A stretch of DNA of 43,760 bases from an uncultured Victivallales bacterium. Lineage in GTDB: Bacteria; Verrucomicrobiota; Lentisphaeria; Oligosphaerales; JAFGRS01. Both the position numbers and the translations under genes were made by a program. The DNA is taken from the NCBI GenBank assembly GCA_903837355.1, contig CAILUI010000140.1:1-43760 (forward strand), in the 5' to 3' direction. This document shows, piece by piece, positions 32,586-40,572 of the stretch; within the stretch, counting starts at the first letter, position 1; the number at the start of each line of letters is the position of its first letter. The notes under the pieces are model-generated. The model had not been told where the DNA came from. It ran no database searches and saw only the letters and a program-made list of their open reading frames with translations.

Positions 32586-33649
32586 TGTCCATACGCTTCG
32601 AGAACGTCAGCAAGGATTTCGGCGAGGTGCGGGCGCTGCGCCAGGTGACGCTGGACGTTGCCGATGGTGAAGTGGTATTTCTGCTGGGGCCGTCCGGGTG
32701 CGGCAAGACGACGCTGTTGCGCTGTTTGGCGGGGTTTGAGGAGCCCAGCGCGGGGCGCATCCTGATGAACGACCAGGACCTGAAGGGGGTGCCGACCCAT
32801 CGCCGCAACACGGCGATGGTGTTTCAGGGCTACGCGCTCTGGCCGCACATGACGGTGGCCCAGAATGTGGCCTTCGGGTTAGAGGTCAAAGGTCTGCCGA
32901 AGGCCGAGCGCGAGGAGCGGGTGCGCCGCGCCCTGGGTGTGGTCCGTATCCAGGCCCTGGCCGAACGGAAGCCGAACGAGCTCTCTGGCGGCCAGCAACA
33001 ACGCGTGGCCCTGGCCCGGACGCTGGCCTTGGAGCCGGCCTGTCTGCTTCTGGACGAGCCGCTGGCCAACCTCGATGCCAAGTTGCGCCGGGAGATGCGC
33101 TCCGAGATCCGCCGCATCTGCAAGGAGAACGGCCTCACGGCGGTGTACGTCACCCATGACCGCGAGGAAGCCTTGAGCATGGCGGACCGCATCGCCGTAC
33201 TCCGGGATGGGCACCTGCTACAGGTCGGCGCCCCGCGCGCCATCTACTCTCGGCCGATCTCGGCCTTTGTTGCCAGTTTCATCGGCGAGACCAACTTTGT
33301 CGAGGCCTCCATCAGCGATCGGATCGGCGACTGCACCAGCCTCGACGCTCTCTTTGGCCGCTTCCTCTCCACGGTTCCCTGCGCCGACCTGCCCGTGGGG
33401 GCGGCCGTGAAGCTCTCGCTCCGGCCGGAGGCCTTGCGCTGGGGGCGGGCGGACGCGAACACGTTTACGGGGCGGTTGCGCGAAACGACCTACCTTGGCG
33501 AGCTCGCCGAGCACACCATCGAGATCACCGCGGCGGTGAGTCTGAAGGTCTTCGAGCTGAACCCACGTCAGGCGACGGCGCCCGGGGCTCCGGTCTCGTT
33601 GTGCATCGATCCCGAGGATGTGGTCGTGCTGCCAGGTGGTGAGCGTTGA
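32585..33649 (+). CDS. ABC transporter ATP-binding subunit with TOBE domain (MalK/PotA/FbpC type)
   Basis: This 354-residue protein energises an importer. Walker A is GPSGCGKTT (about 36-44), the Q-loop is MVFQGYALWP, the signature is LSGGQQQR (about 132-139), Walker B is LLLDEPLANLD (about 153-163) and the switch His is in VTHDREEAL. The C-terminal 110 residues form a TOBE-like domain (LSLRPEAL, TYLGELAEHTIEI). The type serves sugar, polyamine or iron importers. No permease or binding protein is in the window, so it is orphaned from its partners here. Coupling to the kinase suggests sugar or polyol uptake. Confidence 0.93.
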   Translation: MSIRFENVSKDFGEVRALRQVTLDVADGEVVFLLGPSGCGKTTLLRCLAGFEEPSAGRILMNDQDLKGVPTHRRNTAMVFQGYALWPHMTVAQNVAFGLEVKGLPKAEREERVRRALGVVRIQALAERKPNELSGGQQQRVALARTLALEPACLLLDEPLANLDAKLRREMRSEIRRICKENGLTAVYVTHDREEALSMADRIAVLRDGHLLQVGAPRAIYSRPISAFVASFIGETNFVEASISDRIGDCTSLDALFGRFLSTVPCADLPVGAAVKLSLRPEALRWGRADANTFTGRLRETTYLGELAEHTIEITAAVSLKVFELNPRQATAPGAPVSLCIDPEDVVVLPGGER

Positions 33650-33676
33650 GGGTGCGGCGAGGCGAGCCGCGGCAGA

Positions 33677-34528
33677 TCACGCCAGAGCCAGTTCATCACT
33701 GCCGGTCCAGGCCAGCCCCTGCGCCGGCGCAGGGTCCAAACCCAGGATGGCGGCTGCCATCTGGCTGAGTCGGGTGGCGGGCTGCGCGGTGGAGAACAGT
33801 CGCACCTGGCCGGGCGTAGCGCTCGGCGGGAGCAACAGGCCGTGTTCGGTCAGCAGATGCCGGGCCTGACGGGCCACGGCCGGAGAGGGGTCGATCAGGC
33901 GCACGTCCGGCCCAGCCGCCGCCTGGATCTGTGCTTGTGCTAGCGGGAAATGCGTACAGCCGAGCACCAGGGTGTCGACGCCCTGTCGCACCATGGGCTC
34001 GATGAAGGAGCGCAACAGCGCTGCCGCCTCCGCCGTATCGGCTTGGCCACCCTCGATGAGTTCGACCAGACCGGGACACGGACAGGTCACGACCTCGATC
34101 CCCAGCGCAAACTCGCGCAGCAAGTGCGCATAGCGCTCGCTCCGGAAGGTGCCCGTTGTCGCCAGAACGCCAATCTTACCCGTACGCGTGCTGGCGGCCG
34201 CCGGCTTGACGGCAGGATCCATGCCGACAAAGGGTGTCCCCGGGAAGGCCCGGCGCAGCGGCGCCAGAGCCGCGACGGAAGCGGTGTTGCAGGCGAGCAC
34301 AATCAGTTTGGCGCGACGCGCCAGCAGGAAGCGGGTGATGCCGGTGGCGAAACGGCGCACCTCGTCAGCCTGGCGCAACGCATAGGGGACGTGGGCTTGG
34401 TCCGCCACGTACTCCAGGTCCTCCGCCGGCAGCAGGTCGCGGAGTTGCCGCAGTACCGACAGCCCGCCAACCCCCGAGTCCAGCACGCCGATCGGGCCCG
34501 CTCCTGCGTCCTGCTGCCCCTCCGCCAC
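33677..34528 (-). CDS. murI: Glutamate racemase
   Basis: This protein supplies D-glutamate for peptidoglycan by cofactor-free racemisation. It has about 283 residues from the GTG at 34528, which has GGGAGGA upstream. A longer frame from a GTG at 34564 lacks a ribosome site. GVLDSGVGGLSVLR (about 14-27) holds the conserved Asp. The two catalytic cysteines are in VLACNTASVA near 79 and VLGCTHFPLA near 190. It follows asd on the same strand (91 bp from asd's stop), and both serve cell-wall precursor synthesis. It converges on the ABC gene with 27 bp between. Confidence 0.95.
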   Translation of the reverse strand: MAEGQQDAGAGPIGVLDSGVGGLSVLRQLRDLLPAEDLEYVADQAHVPYALRQADEVRRFATGITRFLLARRAKLIVLACNTASVAALAPLRRAFPGTPFVGMDPAVKPAAASTRTGKIGVLATTGTFRSERYAHLLREFALGIEVVTCPCPGLVELIEGGQADTAEAAALLRSFIEPMVRQGVDTLVLGCTHFPLAQAQIQAAAGPDVRLIDPSPAVARQARHLLTEHGLLLPPSATPGQVRLFSTAQPATRLSQMAAAILGLDPAPAQGLAWTGSDELALA

Positions 34529-34579
34529 GGCGTTGGTCCTCCCTGCGACAAACCCGTCCGGCACTGCCGGCGGGGCCGA

Positions 34580-34604
34580 GGCGGACGGCTCTACCGCGTC
34601 CGCC
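34580..34604 (-). terminator. Hairpin between asd and murI
   Basis: GGCGGACG (34580-34587) pairs with CGTCCGCC (34597-34604) with a 9-base loop. It lies 15 bp past the asd stop on the minus strand and upstream of the chosen murI start. There is no T-tract, so attenuation or RNA processing is as likely as termination. Confidence 0.4.
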
Positions 34605-34619
34605 AGCCCCCGCGGTTTC

Positions 34620-35696
34620 TCAGATGTAACCTTCCGCCTTCAGCAGTTCAGCCGTAAGGATGGCGCCGCCGGCGGCGCCGCGCACCGTGTTGTGACTCAG
34701 CGCCACGAAACGGTAGTGGTAGAGGTTATCCTCGCGCAGTCGCCCGACCGCCACGGCCATGCCGTTGCCGAGATCGCGGTCCAACCGTGTCTGTGGCCGG
34801 TTGTCCTCCTGGAAGTAGACGATGAACGGCTTTGGGGCCGACGGCAGATTCAGTTTCTGCGGCGTGCCTTCATAGGCCGCCCAACGCGCCAGAATCTCAG
34901 CCTTCGACGGCTTGCGCTCGAAGCGCACCGCCACCGCGGCGAGATGGCCATCGCTGACCGGAACGCGGATGCACTGCGCTGAGATCAGCGGGCCCGCGGC
35001 CGGAACGATGGCGCCATTCTGGACCGTGCCCCAGATCTTCAGCGGCTCACGGATGCTCTTCTCTTCCTCGCCACCGATGTAGGGGATGACGTTGTCCACC
35101 ATTTCCGGCCACAGGGCGAAGGTCTTGCCGGCGCCCGAGATGGCCTGATAGGTGCAGACGGAGACCTCGCGCGGGCCGAAATCCCGCACGGCGTCGAGGG
35201 TGGGAACGTAGGGCTGGATGGAGCAGTTCGGTTTGACGGCGACGAAGCCCCGCCGCGTGCCCAGGCGGCGGCGCTGGGCCGCGATGACCTGCAGATGCTC
35301 CGGGTTGACCTCCGGGATGATCATGGGCACGTCCGGGGTCCAACGGTGCGCCGAGTTCGCCGAGACCACCGGGACCTCCTTGAGGGCGAAGGCGTCCTCG
35401 ATCTGGCGCACTTCGTCCTTGGGCATATCGACCGCGCAGAAGATGAAATCGACCTCCGCGGCGATGCGCTCGATCTGGGCGGCGTCGCGCACTTCGAGTC
35501 GCCCGACCGCTTCCGGCAAGGCCCCCGGCATGGCCCAGCGGTCCGCGACGGCCTCCGCGTAAGGCCTGCCGGCCGAACGGGGGCTGGCCGCTACGCAGGT
35601 CACCTCAAACCACGGATGGTCCGCCAGCAGGGCGATGAACTTCTGACCAACCATACCCGTGGCGCCGACGATCCCGGTACGCAGTTTGCGGCTCAT
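34620..35696 (-). CDS. asd: Aspartate-semialdehyde dehydrogenase
   Basis: This protein reduces aspartyl phosphate to the semialdehyde for lysine, diaminopimelate, threonine and methionine synthesis. It has 358 residues. The NADP-binding GIVGATGMVGQKF is at 8-20. The catalytic Cys is in VKPNCSIQPY near 157, and a His follows in RVPVSDGHLAAV near 255. SGAGKTFALWPEM and the overall length fit the archaeal/fungal-type ASADH subgroup rather than the E. coli type. The ATG has AGGAGAC upstream. The 380-bp gap before it is described separately. I saw no lysine-riboswitch core. Confidence 0.95.
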   Translation of the reverse strand: MSRKLRTGIVGATGMVGQKFIALLADHPWFEVTCVAASPRSAGRPYAEAVADRWAMPGALPEAVGRLEVRDAAQIERIAAEVDFIFCAVDMPKDEVRQIEDAFALKEVPVVSANSAHRWTPDVPMIIPEVNPEHLQVIAAQRRRLGTRRGFVAVKPNCSIQPYVPTLDAVRDFGPREVSVCTYQAISGAGKTFALWPEMVDNVIPYIGGEEEKSIREPLKIWGTVQNGAIVPAAGPLISAQCIRVPVSDGHLAAVAVRFERKPSKAEILARWAAYEGTPQKLNLPSAPKPFIVYFQEDNRPQTRLDRDLGNGMAVAVGRLREDNLYHYRFVALSHNTVRGAAGGAILTAELLKAEGYI

Positions 35697-35782
35697 GGTG
35701 TGCAGTCTCCTGGTGCGATCCTGTGCTTTTCTCTCTGGTCCGCCTGTCCGGCCCGTTCCGGCGGTCGGGTCTCATAACCACG

Positions 35783-35819
35783 AAACCCCGCCACCGAGCG
35801 GATCTCGAGGACGGGGTTT
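35783..35819 (-). terminator. Terminator-like hairpin downstream of a possible small gene
   Basis: AAACCCCG (35783-35790) pairs with CGGGGTTT (35812-35819). Inside the loop, CGAG and CTCG can pair around CGGAT. On the minus strand it lies 9 bp past the stop of the small frame at 35829-35966 and ends CGGGGTTTCG. It also sits about 90 bp upstream of asd. Confidence 0.55.
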
Positions 35820-35828
35820 GCCACGCTG

Positions 35829-35966
35829 CTACTCATCGAGGGTCAGGCGCAGGGCCCCCCGGCCAAAGGGCCGCTGCCCCGCGGCGCCCAGCGGCGTCCG
35901 CGTGCGGCCCCAGCCGTCTTTGTGGTGCGGGTGTATGCCACCCTGGGTCTCCTGCGCCAAACACAC
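35829..35966 (-). CDS. Possible small protein (45 codons) or small RNA region
   Basis: A minus-strand frame from GTG at 35966 (or TTG at 35960) to TAG at 35829 encodes VCLAQETQGG, then GIHPHHKDGWGRTR, and ends GALRLTLDE. It is flanked by a promoter-like sequence (35994-36021) and a terminator-like hairpin (35783-35819), which together would make a transcript of about 205 nt. No family is recognised. There is no good ribosome site for this frame. A second frame, with GTG after AGGAGACCCAGG, ends at 35843. A noncoding RNA is equally possible. Confidence 0.25.
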   Translation of the reverse strand: MCLAQETQGGIHPHHKDGWGRTRTPLGAAGQRPFGRGALRLTLDE

Positions 35967-35993
35967 CTACACGCGAACATCGTGTCCATGCAA

Positions 35994-36021
35994 AACATAG
36001 CGCGACGTCCGACGCTCTCAA
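35994..36021 (-). promoter_or_regulatory. Candidate sigma-70 promoter for the small transcription unit
   Basis: On the minus strand, TTGAGA (36016-36021, 5/6) and TATGTT (35994-35999, 4/6) are 16 bp apart. The start would be near 35987. It could instead serve asd with a 290-nt leader. Confidence 0.4.
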
Positions 36022-36076
36022 GCGCGGCGTTTGCGGCAGCGCTCGTCGCGGTCGGGGTTTTCCTCACCGTATCGAG

Positions 36077-36817
36077 CTACTCGAGGTAGTGGATGCGTTG
36101 GGCGTTGGCGCGCAGCAGGCGCGCGTTGTAGGCATCGCCACCGTCGAGATTGGCGCTCATGAAAACGGGCGGCTCATAGCCTTTGGCCAACAGCCGCGCT
36201 ACCGTCTCCGCGACCAAGGCGTTGGCGATGGCGCAGCCGGTTACCGACGACAAGGGCCCGACCGCCTGCGCGAAGCCCTCGATCTGGACCGCGGCATCGC
36301 CGTAGGGGGCGCCGTTGTCGATGACCACCGTGCAGATATCGGCCAGCTTCTTGCCTGAGGCATGCCGACTCGAGACCCCTTGCGTATAGGCCAGCGCCGT
36401 GATGCCGATCACCCTGGCCCCGCGCTCGAGCGCGGCCAAGGCCAGGTCGATGGGGACCGGATTGCGGCCGGAGGTGGAGGCCACGAGGACCACGTCGCCG
36501 GCCTTGACCGGCGCCGTCGCCAGCAACTCCTTGCCGAGCCCAGGCACGCGCTCCAGTTGCGAGGTGGCGGGCATCGGCCGCACCGAGAGATTCATGCCGT
36601 GCGGATAGATCGGGTTCCACAGCATCAGGCCGCCGGTACGGTAGACGAGCTCCTCCGCCACCATGAACGAATGCGTGGCCCCGAAGGCGTACAGGGCCTT
36701 GCCGTCGACCACGGCGTCAACGACCAGGTCTGCCGCGGCGTCGATGGCCGTCGTCTGGGTGGCGGCTACCTGTTGGAGGGTCTCGATGGCACGGGCAAAG
36801 TAAGCCTTGGCGCTCAT
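36077..36817 (-). CDS. SIS-domain sugar-phosphate protein (UPF0309-like), second copy
   Basis: This 246-residue sugar isomerase (SIS) fold shows LYAFGATHSFMVAEELVYRTGGL (about 41-63), whose His is conserved in the UPF0309 group. It also shows VASTSGRNPVPIDLA (about 111-125), the phosphate-binding loop, and IDNGAPYGDAAV (about 164-175). It starts 3 bp after its paralogue stops, so both belong to one operon with a BadF-type kinase. Such proteins bind amino-sugar phosphates; the reaction here (isomerase, deaminase or etherase-like) is not known. Confidence 0.87.
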   Translation of the reverse strand: MSAKAYFARAIETLQQVAATQTTAIDAAADLVVDAVVDGKALYAFGATHSFMVAEELVYRTGGLMLWNPIYPHGMNLSVRPMPATSQLERVPGLGKELLATAPVKAGDVVLVASTSGRNPVPIDLALAALERGARVIGITALAYTQGVSSRHASGKKLADICTVVIDNGAPYGDAAVQIEGFAQAVGPLSSVTGCAIANALVAETVARLLAKGYEPPVFMSANLDGGDAYNARLLRANAQRIHYLE

Positions 36818-36820
36818 GGC

Positions 36821-37558
36821 TCAGTAGCCTTTCTCATTGTAGCGTACCCGACCTGTCTCGTTGAAGGCCGGCCCGCCATCGCGGTTGTGGCTGATATAGA
36901 CGCTGGCCGGGGTCCCCGCCGCCGCCATCTTCTCCATGACGCTGCCCCACAACATCCACCCGGCCACCACCGTACCCAGGCCGGACATCGGGATGAGCTG
37001 CACGTCGTAGCCCGGCACCGCCACGCCCGCGTCGCCGTAGGGCGCGCCGCAGTCAATGACCACGTCGACCGCCTCGAACAGCCGCTTCCCCGTCGGATGC
37101 AGCGACACCACCTTCTGAGTATAGGTCATCGAGGTGAAGCCGATGACGCCGACGCCGCGCTCACGACAGGCCAGGGCCAGTTCGATGGGCGCCCGGTTGC
37201 GCCCGGACACCGAGGCCACCAACATCACATCGCCGGCGCGCAGAGAACTCTGGGCCACCGCGATGCGGAGGCGCTGCAGATCCTCGTCCGGGTCCGCCGG
37301 CTGCGCCTTGCGTCGGCACTCCGGGAGTGGGTTGTTGACGTTCACCGCGTAGGAGAACGGCTGCACCGCGAAGAGCCCGCCCGCGCGGCCCAGGAAGTCC
37401 CCCTGGAGGCCATGCCCGATCTCCGAGCAACTGACGGTGCCACCTTGGCGCAGAGCGGCGACGACCAGATCGGCGGCGGCTTCGATGTTGGCTGTCTGTT
37501 GCGTCTCCAGGAAGTCGATCACGGAGCGCGCGGCGGCAGTGTAGCGGGGGATGATCAC
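36821..37558 (-). CDS. SIS-domain sugar-phosphate protein, first copy (paralogue)
   Basis: This 245-residue protein starts at a GTG with AAAGGAA upstream. That start overlaps the kinase stop by 4 bp (GTGA), which decides the start. It parallels the downstream gene along its length: SCSEIGHGLQGDFLGRAGGL, VASVSGRNRAPIELA and IDCGAPYGDAGV. The His, the SGRN loop and GAPYGD are shared, but the rest has diverged widely (for example ECRRKAQPADPDEDLQ). Two such proteins in tandem may form a heteromer or act on successive intermediates. Confidence 0.87.
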   Translation of the reverse strand: MIIPRYTAAARSVIDFLETQQTANIEAAADLVVAALRQGGTVSCSEIGHGLQGDFLGRAGGLFAVQPFSYAVNVNNPLPECRRKAQPADPDEDLQRLRIAVAQSSLRAGDVMLVASVSGRNRAPIELALACRERGVGVIGFTSMTYTQKVVSLHPTGKRLFEAVDVVIDCGAPYGDAGVAVPGYDVQLIPMSGLGTVVAGWMLWGSVMEKMAAAGTPASVYISHNRDGGPAFNETGRVRYNEKGY

Positions 37559-38511
37559 GGGAGCGTTCCTTTCGGTAGGGGGGGGATGGGGGTCTTCCGC
37601 AGGCGGTCCAAGGCCGCGCTGGCGGCCTCGCCCAGGGCCTGGCGCAGTCCAATGGCGGCCAGGCCCACGACCGGCGGTTGGGTCAGGCGGCACGGCGTAA
37701 AGCTGGGGGCGATGGTCCCGATCTGTCGCTGCAGGGTCTGCCAGTAGATATCCGAACAACGGATCAGGCTGCCGGTGCCCACCACGACGTAGGGGCAGGC
37801 GGCGATCCCCAGCACCGAGACCAGGTCCCGGAACGTCTCCGCCAGCGTCTCGGCGGCCCGTACGAGGATGGCCCTGGAGACGTCATCGCCTGCTTCCGCT
37901 TCCTGATTCACCAGTTGCGCCAACGCCGCCACGACCGAGCGGTCCTGGGCAAATAGGTTCAGGCTGAACAAGGCCTGCGGGCTGGTGACGCCGAAGCGCT
38001 TGAGGATCTGTTCGCGCAGCGCCGTCCGATGGCGGGGATGCCAGTCCGAGCGTACGGTGGCGTTGAGGGCCATGCGGCCGACGTGGTACCCGCCGCCAAA
38101 GTCGCCCAGGAGCGGTCCGCTACCATCGAAGTGGCACGTCCGGCCGTCCTCCAGGGCGGCGTGGACAAAGGCCCCGGTACCGGCCAGCAGGACGCAGCCG
38201 TAGCGCAGCCCCGCCTGCGCCAGCGCGGTACCCGGCTCGCTGCAGGGCACAGACTCAACCCGCCCCGGCTGCGCCCCGTCCGCGGCGGCCCCCAGGAGCG
38301 ATCCCCAGAGCCCCGCGGTGAACAGGGTCCTGAAGTCACCCGAGACGTAGGCCTGCGCGACCGCGGCCTCGATGGCACGCCGATCGCGCCCGCTCACTCC
38401 CGGTTGCCGGCAGTATCCATAGCCGAGCAGCGTCCCCGCGGTATCCAGCAGGATCGCTTCGCACTTCGAGCCGCCGGCGTCGACCGCCAGGATGGCATCG
38501 CTCTTCACCAC
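37555..38511 (-). CDS. BadF/BadG/BcrA-type N-acetylhexosamine kinase-like protein
   Basis: This 318-residue kinase has an actin-fold ATPase start, AILAVDAGGSKCEAILLD (phosphate-1). VLLAGTGAFVHAAL lies near 124-137, GPLLGDFGGGYHVGRMAL near 148-165 and the adenosine motif YVVVGTGSLIRCSD near 252. The pattern is that of N-acetylglucosamine/N-acetylmuramic kinases. The start is one of two adjacent GTG codons (38511 or 38508) after GGAAAGG. It is the first gene of a three-gene operon with two SIS proteins. The likely task is phosphorylation of an amino sugar for cell-wall recycling or scavenging. Confidence 0.87.
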   Translation of the reverse strand: MVKSDAILAVDAGGSKCEAILLDTAGTLLGYGYCRQPGVSGRDRRAIEAAVAQAYVSGDFRTLFTAGLWGSLLGAAADGAQPGRVESVPCSEPGTALAQAGLRYGCVLLAGTGAFVHAALEDGRTCHFDGSGPLLGDFGGGYHVGRMALNATVRSDWHPRHRTALREQILKRFGVTSPQALFSLNLFAQDRSVVAALAQLVNQEAEAGDDVSRAILVRAAETLAETFRDLVSVLGIAACPYVVVGTGSLIRCSDIYWQTLQRQIGTIAPSFTPCRLTQPPVVGLAAIGLRQALGEAASAALDRLRKTPIPPLPKGTLP

Positions 38512-38528
38512 AGTAGGCCTTTCCAAGG

Positions 38529-38538
38529 GTGTGCACAC
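38529..38538. promoter_or_regulatory. 10-bp palindrome, possible operator
   Basis: GTGTGCACAC is a perfect palindrome. It lies between the kinase start and the promoter-like pair at 38549-38576, near the predicted transcript start. A repressor site is possible but unproven. Confidence 0.3.
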
Positions 38539-38548
38539 TGAGCGGTGT

Positions 38549-38576
38549 ACCATAAGAACGGAGTGCTCCCATGCAA
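38549..38576 (-). promoter_or_regulatory. Candidate promoter of the kinase-SIS-SIS operon
   Basis: On the minus strand, TTGCAT (38571-38576) and TATGGT (38549-38554) are 16 bp apart, each 4/6 to consensus. They lie in the 146-bp divergent gap with the HAD gene. Confidence 0.35.
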
Positions 38577-38657
38577 GGCCGCCCGCGCTTGCTGCCAGCA
38601 CTGGCCCCGGCTCCTCAAGGCAGTACATTACTGACTTTACCCACGGAGACCGCCCCC

Positions 38658-39512
38658 ATGTCCCGCTTCTCTGGCTCCTGCCGTGCGCTGTTCATTGATG
38701 TTGACGGGACCTCACTCAACTCGGCCAAGGAGTTGACCGCTGGCGTGCGTGCGGCGGTCGTCGAAGCGCGCCGGACGGGGATGAGTGTCTGCTTCGCCAC
38801 CGGTCGCATGTTCGAGGCCGTGGCACACTGGGTTGCCGACCTTGGTTTGACGGCGCCTCAGGTCGCCAACAACGGTGCCTATGTCATCGATCCAGCGGAC
38901 GGCCGCCGCCTGCTGAATCGGCGACTGACGCCCGCCAGTGTGGCCTGGCTGCTCGACCAAGGCGAGGCCCGCGGTTTCGTCCCGGTCGCCTTTGCCGGTC
39001 ACCGCGTGCTGGCGACGGCACGCACCGCCGACCACGAGCTGATCGCGCGCAACAACGAGTTCGTTGAGGTCGTCCCCGCAGCCGTCCTGCGCGCTCCGGA
39101 CCTGGGCGTCGAGAAGGTGCTCTACCTGAGCGTGTCGCGCGCCCATGAACTGCCTGCCGTCAGGGATGCGCTCAACGCCGCTCTCCCGGGCCCCACCGCC
39201 GTGCGCTTCGCCGCTCAGATCACCGAACATGGGTTCCTCAATCTCTGCGACCCGGACGCGACCAAACTGCAGGCAGCGGCATGGGTCTGCGCCTTCCTGG
39301 GATGCCGGCTCGACGACGCCATCGCCGTCGGGGATGGTGACAATGATGTCGACCTGCTCGCCGGCGTCGGCCTTGGCATCGCCATGGGCAATGCCAGCCC
39401 CGCGGCGCGGGCCGCCGCCGCCCTCGCGGTTCCTGACAACAACCACGACGGACTGGCTGTCGCGATCCGTGATTTCGTGCTGCCGGCAGCGGCCGGACGC
39501 CCGACGCGCTGA
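38658..39512 (+). CDS. Cof-type HAD-superfamily sugar phosphatase
   Basis: This 284-residue protein carries all four HAD motifs: FIDVDGTSLN (14-18, nucleophile Asp), CFATGRMF near 50, Lys in DATKLQAA near 200, and GDGDNDVDLLAG near 225-236. The cap (about 90-180) is of the C2/Cof type, whose members dephosphorylate sugar phosphates. The ATG at 38658 is chosen because the nucleophile then lies near residue 14; an upstream ATG at 38571 would add 29 residues that overlap the operon promoter. It is divergent from the amino-sugar kinase operon. Confidence 0.9.
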   Translation: MSRFSGSCRALFIDVDGTSLNSAKELTAGVRAAVVEARRTGMSVCFATGRMFEAVAHWVADLGLTAPQVANNGAYVIDPADGRRLLNRRLTPASVAWLLDQGEARGFVPVAFAGHRVLATARTADHELIARNNEFVEVVPAAVLRAPDLGVEKVLYLSVSRAHELPAVRDALNAALPGPTAVRFAAQITEHGFLNLCDPDATKLQAAAWVCAFLGCRLDDAIAVGDGDNDVDLLAGVGLGIAMGNASPAARAAAALAVPDNNHDGLAVAIRDFVLPAAAGRPTR

Positions 39513-39775
39513 CCCGAGGAGTCCGTGGGGGCATCAGCACCGGAACGGCAGGCCCGCCAGGAGTGTCAGCGCACCCGTATGTACCCCGCCTTGTCCCCGA
39601 AGGCGCGAGTTGCGAGAGGCCCTGCAGGACCCTCTGCGCCGGTCGGCGTCCGTGAGCAGAGCGCCGGCCACGAGTCAGCCCGCGTACCCCCGAAAAAGCC
39701 AGGGGTCCGCCTTGAAATGCCGCCGCTCGCTCCTATCTTAACGGTCCGTTGCTGCCGCATCGCCGCAACCGTCGG

Positions 39776-39850
39776 GCCAGCGTAGCTCAGTGGTAGAGCA
39801 GCTCATTCGTAATGAGCAGGTCCTCGGTTCAATCCCGAGCGCTGGCTCCA
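39776..39850 (+). tRNA. tRNA-Thr (anticodon CGT), CCA encoded
   Basis: Acceptor arms GCCAGCG (39776-39782) and CGCTGGC (39840-39846) pair fully. The anticodon arm GCTCA-TTCGTAA-TGAGC gives CGT (codon ACG). The T arm CTCGG-TTCAATC-CCGAG is standard, and CCA is encoded at 39848-39850. Island-like sequence follows at once, so the 3' end may be an attachment site. The 263 bp before it show no gene. Confidence 0.97.
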
Positions 39851-39920
39851 GTCTTTTAGCCTCAGTTCGTGCCTAACCTCCCGCCCCCCGTCCTCCTCGG
39901 TCCGCATTGGTCTTTGGTAC

Positions 39921-40017
39921 TCCTTTTGGTACCGTAGGCAACACCGTAGGCAACACGGACTCGGAGCCTACACGTTAGCCTTTCGTAGGCAACACGGCGG
40001 CCCGTCATAGGCAACAC
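39921..40017. repeat. Repeated 12-mers (CGTAGGCAACAC) downstream of the tRNA
   Basis: CGTAGGCAACAC occurs at 39933-39944, directly again at 39945-39956, and at 39984-39995; CATAGGCAACAC lies at 40006-40017. Just before them GGTACTCCTTTTGGTACC begins and ends with GGTAC/GTACC. On the minus strand part of the run reads VLPTVLPTVPKGVPK, which could be the decayed end of an integrase-like frame, though this is speculative. Confidence 0.75.
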
Positions 40018-40572
40018 GGCCAGCGGGGCATCTTCTGTCGATGCACCACATGCGGGCCACTTCCCTGAACGAGAAACCGTTGCGGGAACCCGCGCATCTC
40101 CTCGTCCGCCCCCGCCTATGGGCGAGGATTGGGGGCCCCCGATGGAACCGCGCGAGGGCCAGGGATTCGCGGCTCAGTCGCCCACAGGGCGAAGCTCCAG
40201 TGCCTGCGCCGTGGTGTCCCATCCTGTGTACCATCAGGCCAGGCCGTCGACCCAGCGTCCGGCCTCTGTCGGGTAGATGCGCCATCGGCACCCCCGCCGC
40301 CGTGCCCGAAGCTGGCCAGAATGGATGGCCGCGCAGACCACCCGGTTACGCACGCCTGCCGCCAGCCCGTGAGGACCGGCGGCCGCCGTGGTGGTGGTGT
40401 AACCGCTCGAGGAGCCAGGACCGTGGGAGAAGTCAGCGGCTGGCGGGAACCGAGAGAAGATGCTGTACGCGCCGAGCAAAGGACGGGTACCGCCACCAGG
40501 CGGGCACCGCGCCGGCGATAGAGATTCCCAAGTCTTTGGCCTCTCAGGCGGACCGGGACTGCATTCCTCCGC
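40018..40572. other. Gene-poor stretch between tRNA repeats and the toxin gene
   Basis: Several open frames cross this region, but none resembles a known protein and none has a ribosome site with plausible composition. I see nothing here that I can name. It may be decayed mobile-element DNA. Confidence 0.5.

Noticed and set aside
34529..34564. Longer murI start at a GTG at 34564
   Set aside because: No ribosome site precedes it, whereas the GTG at 34528 has GGGAGGA at proper spacing and still leaves a short lead before the first motif.
35697..36076. Lysine riboswitch in the asd leader
   Set aside because: I could not find the conserved core sequences or the five-helix layout; only simple hairpins are visible.
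37559..37759. N-terminal extension of the first SIS gene
   Set aside because: It would overlap the kinase gene by 200 bp; the GTG at 37558 has a ribosome site and a 4-bp overlap with the kinase stop.
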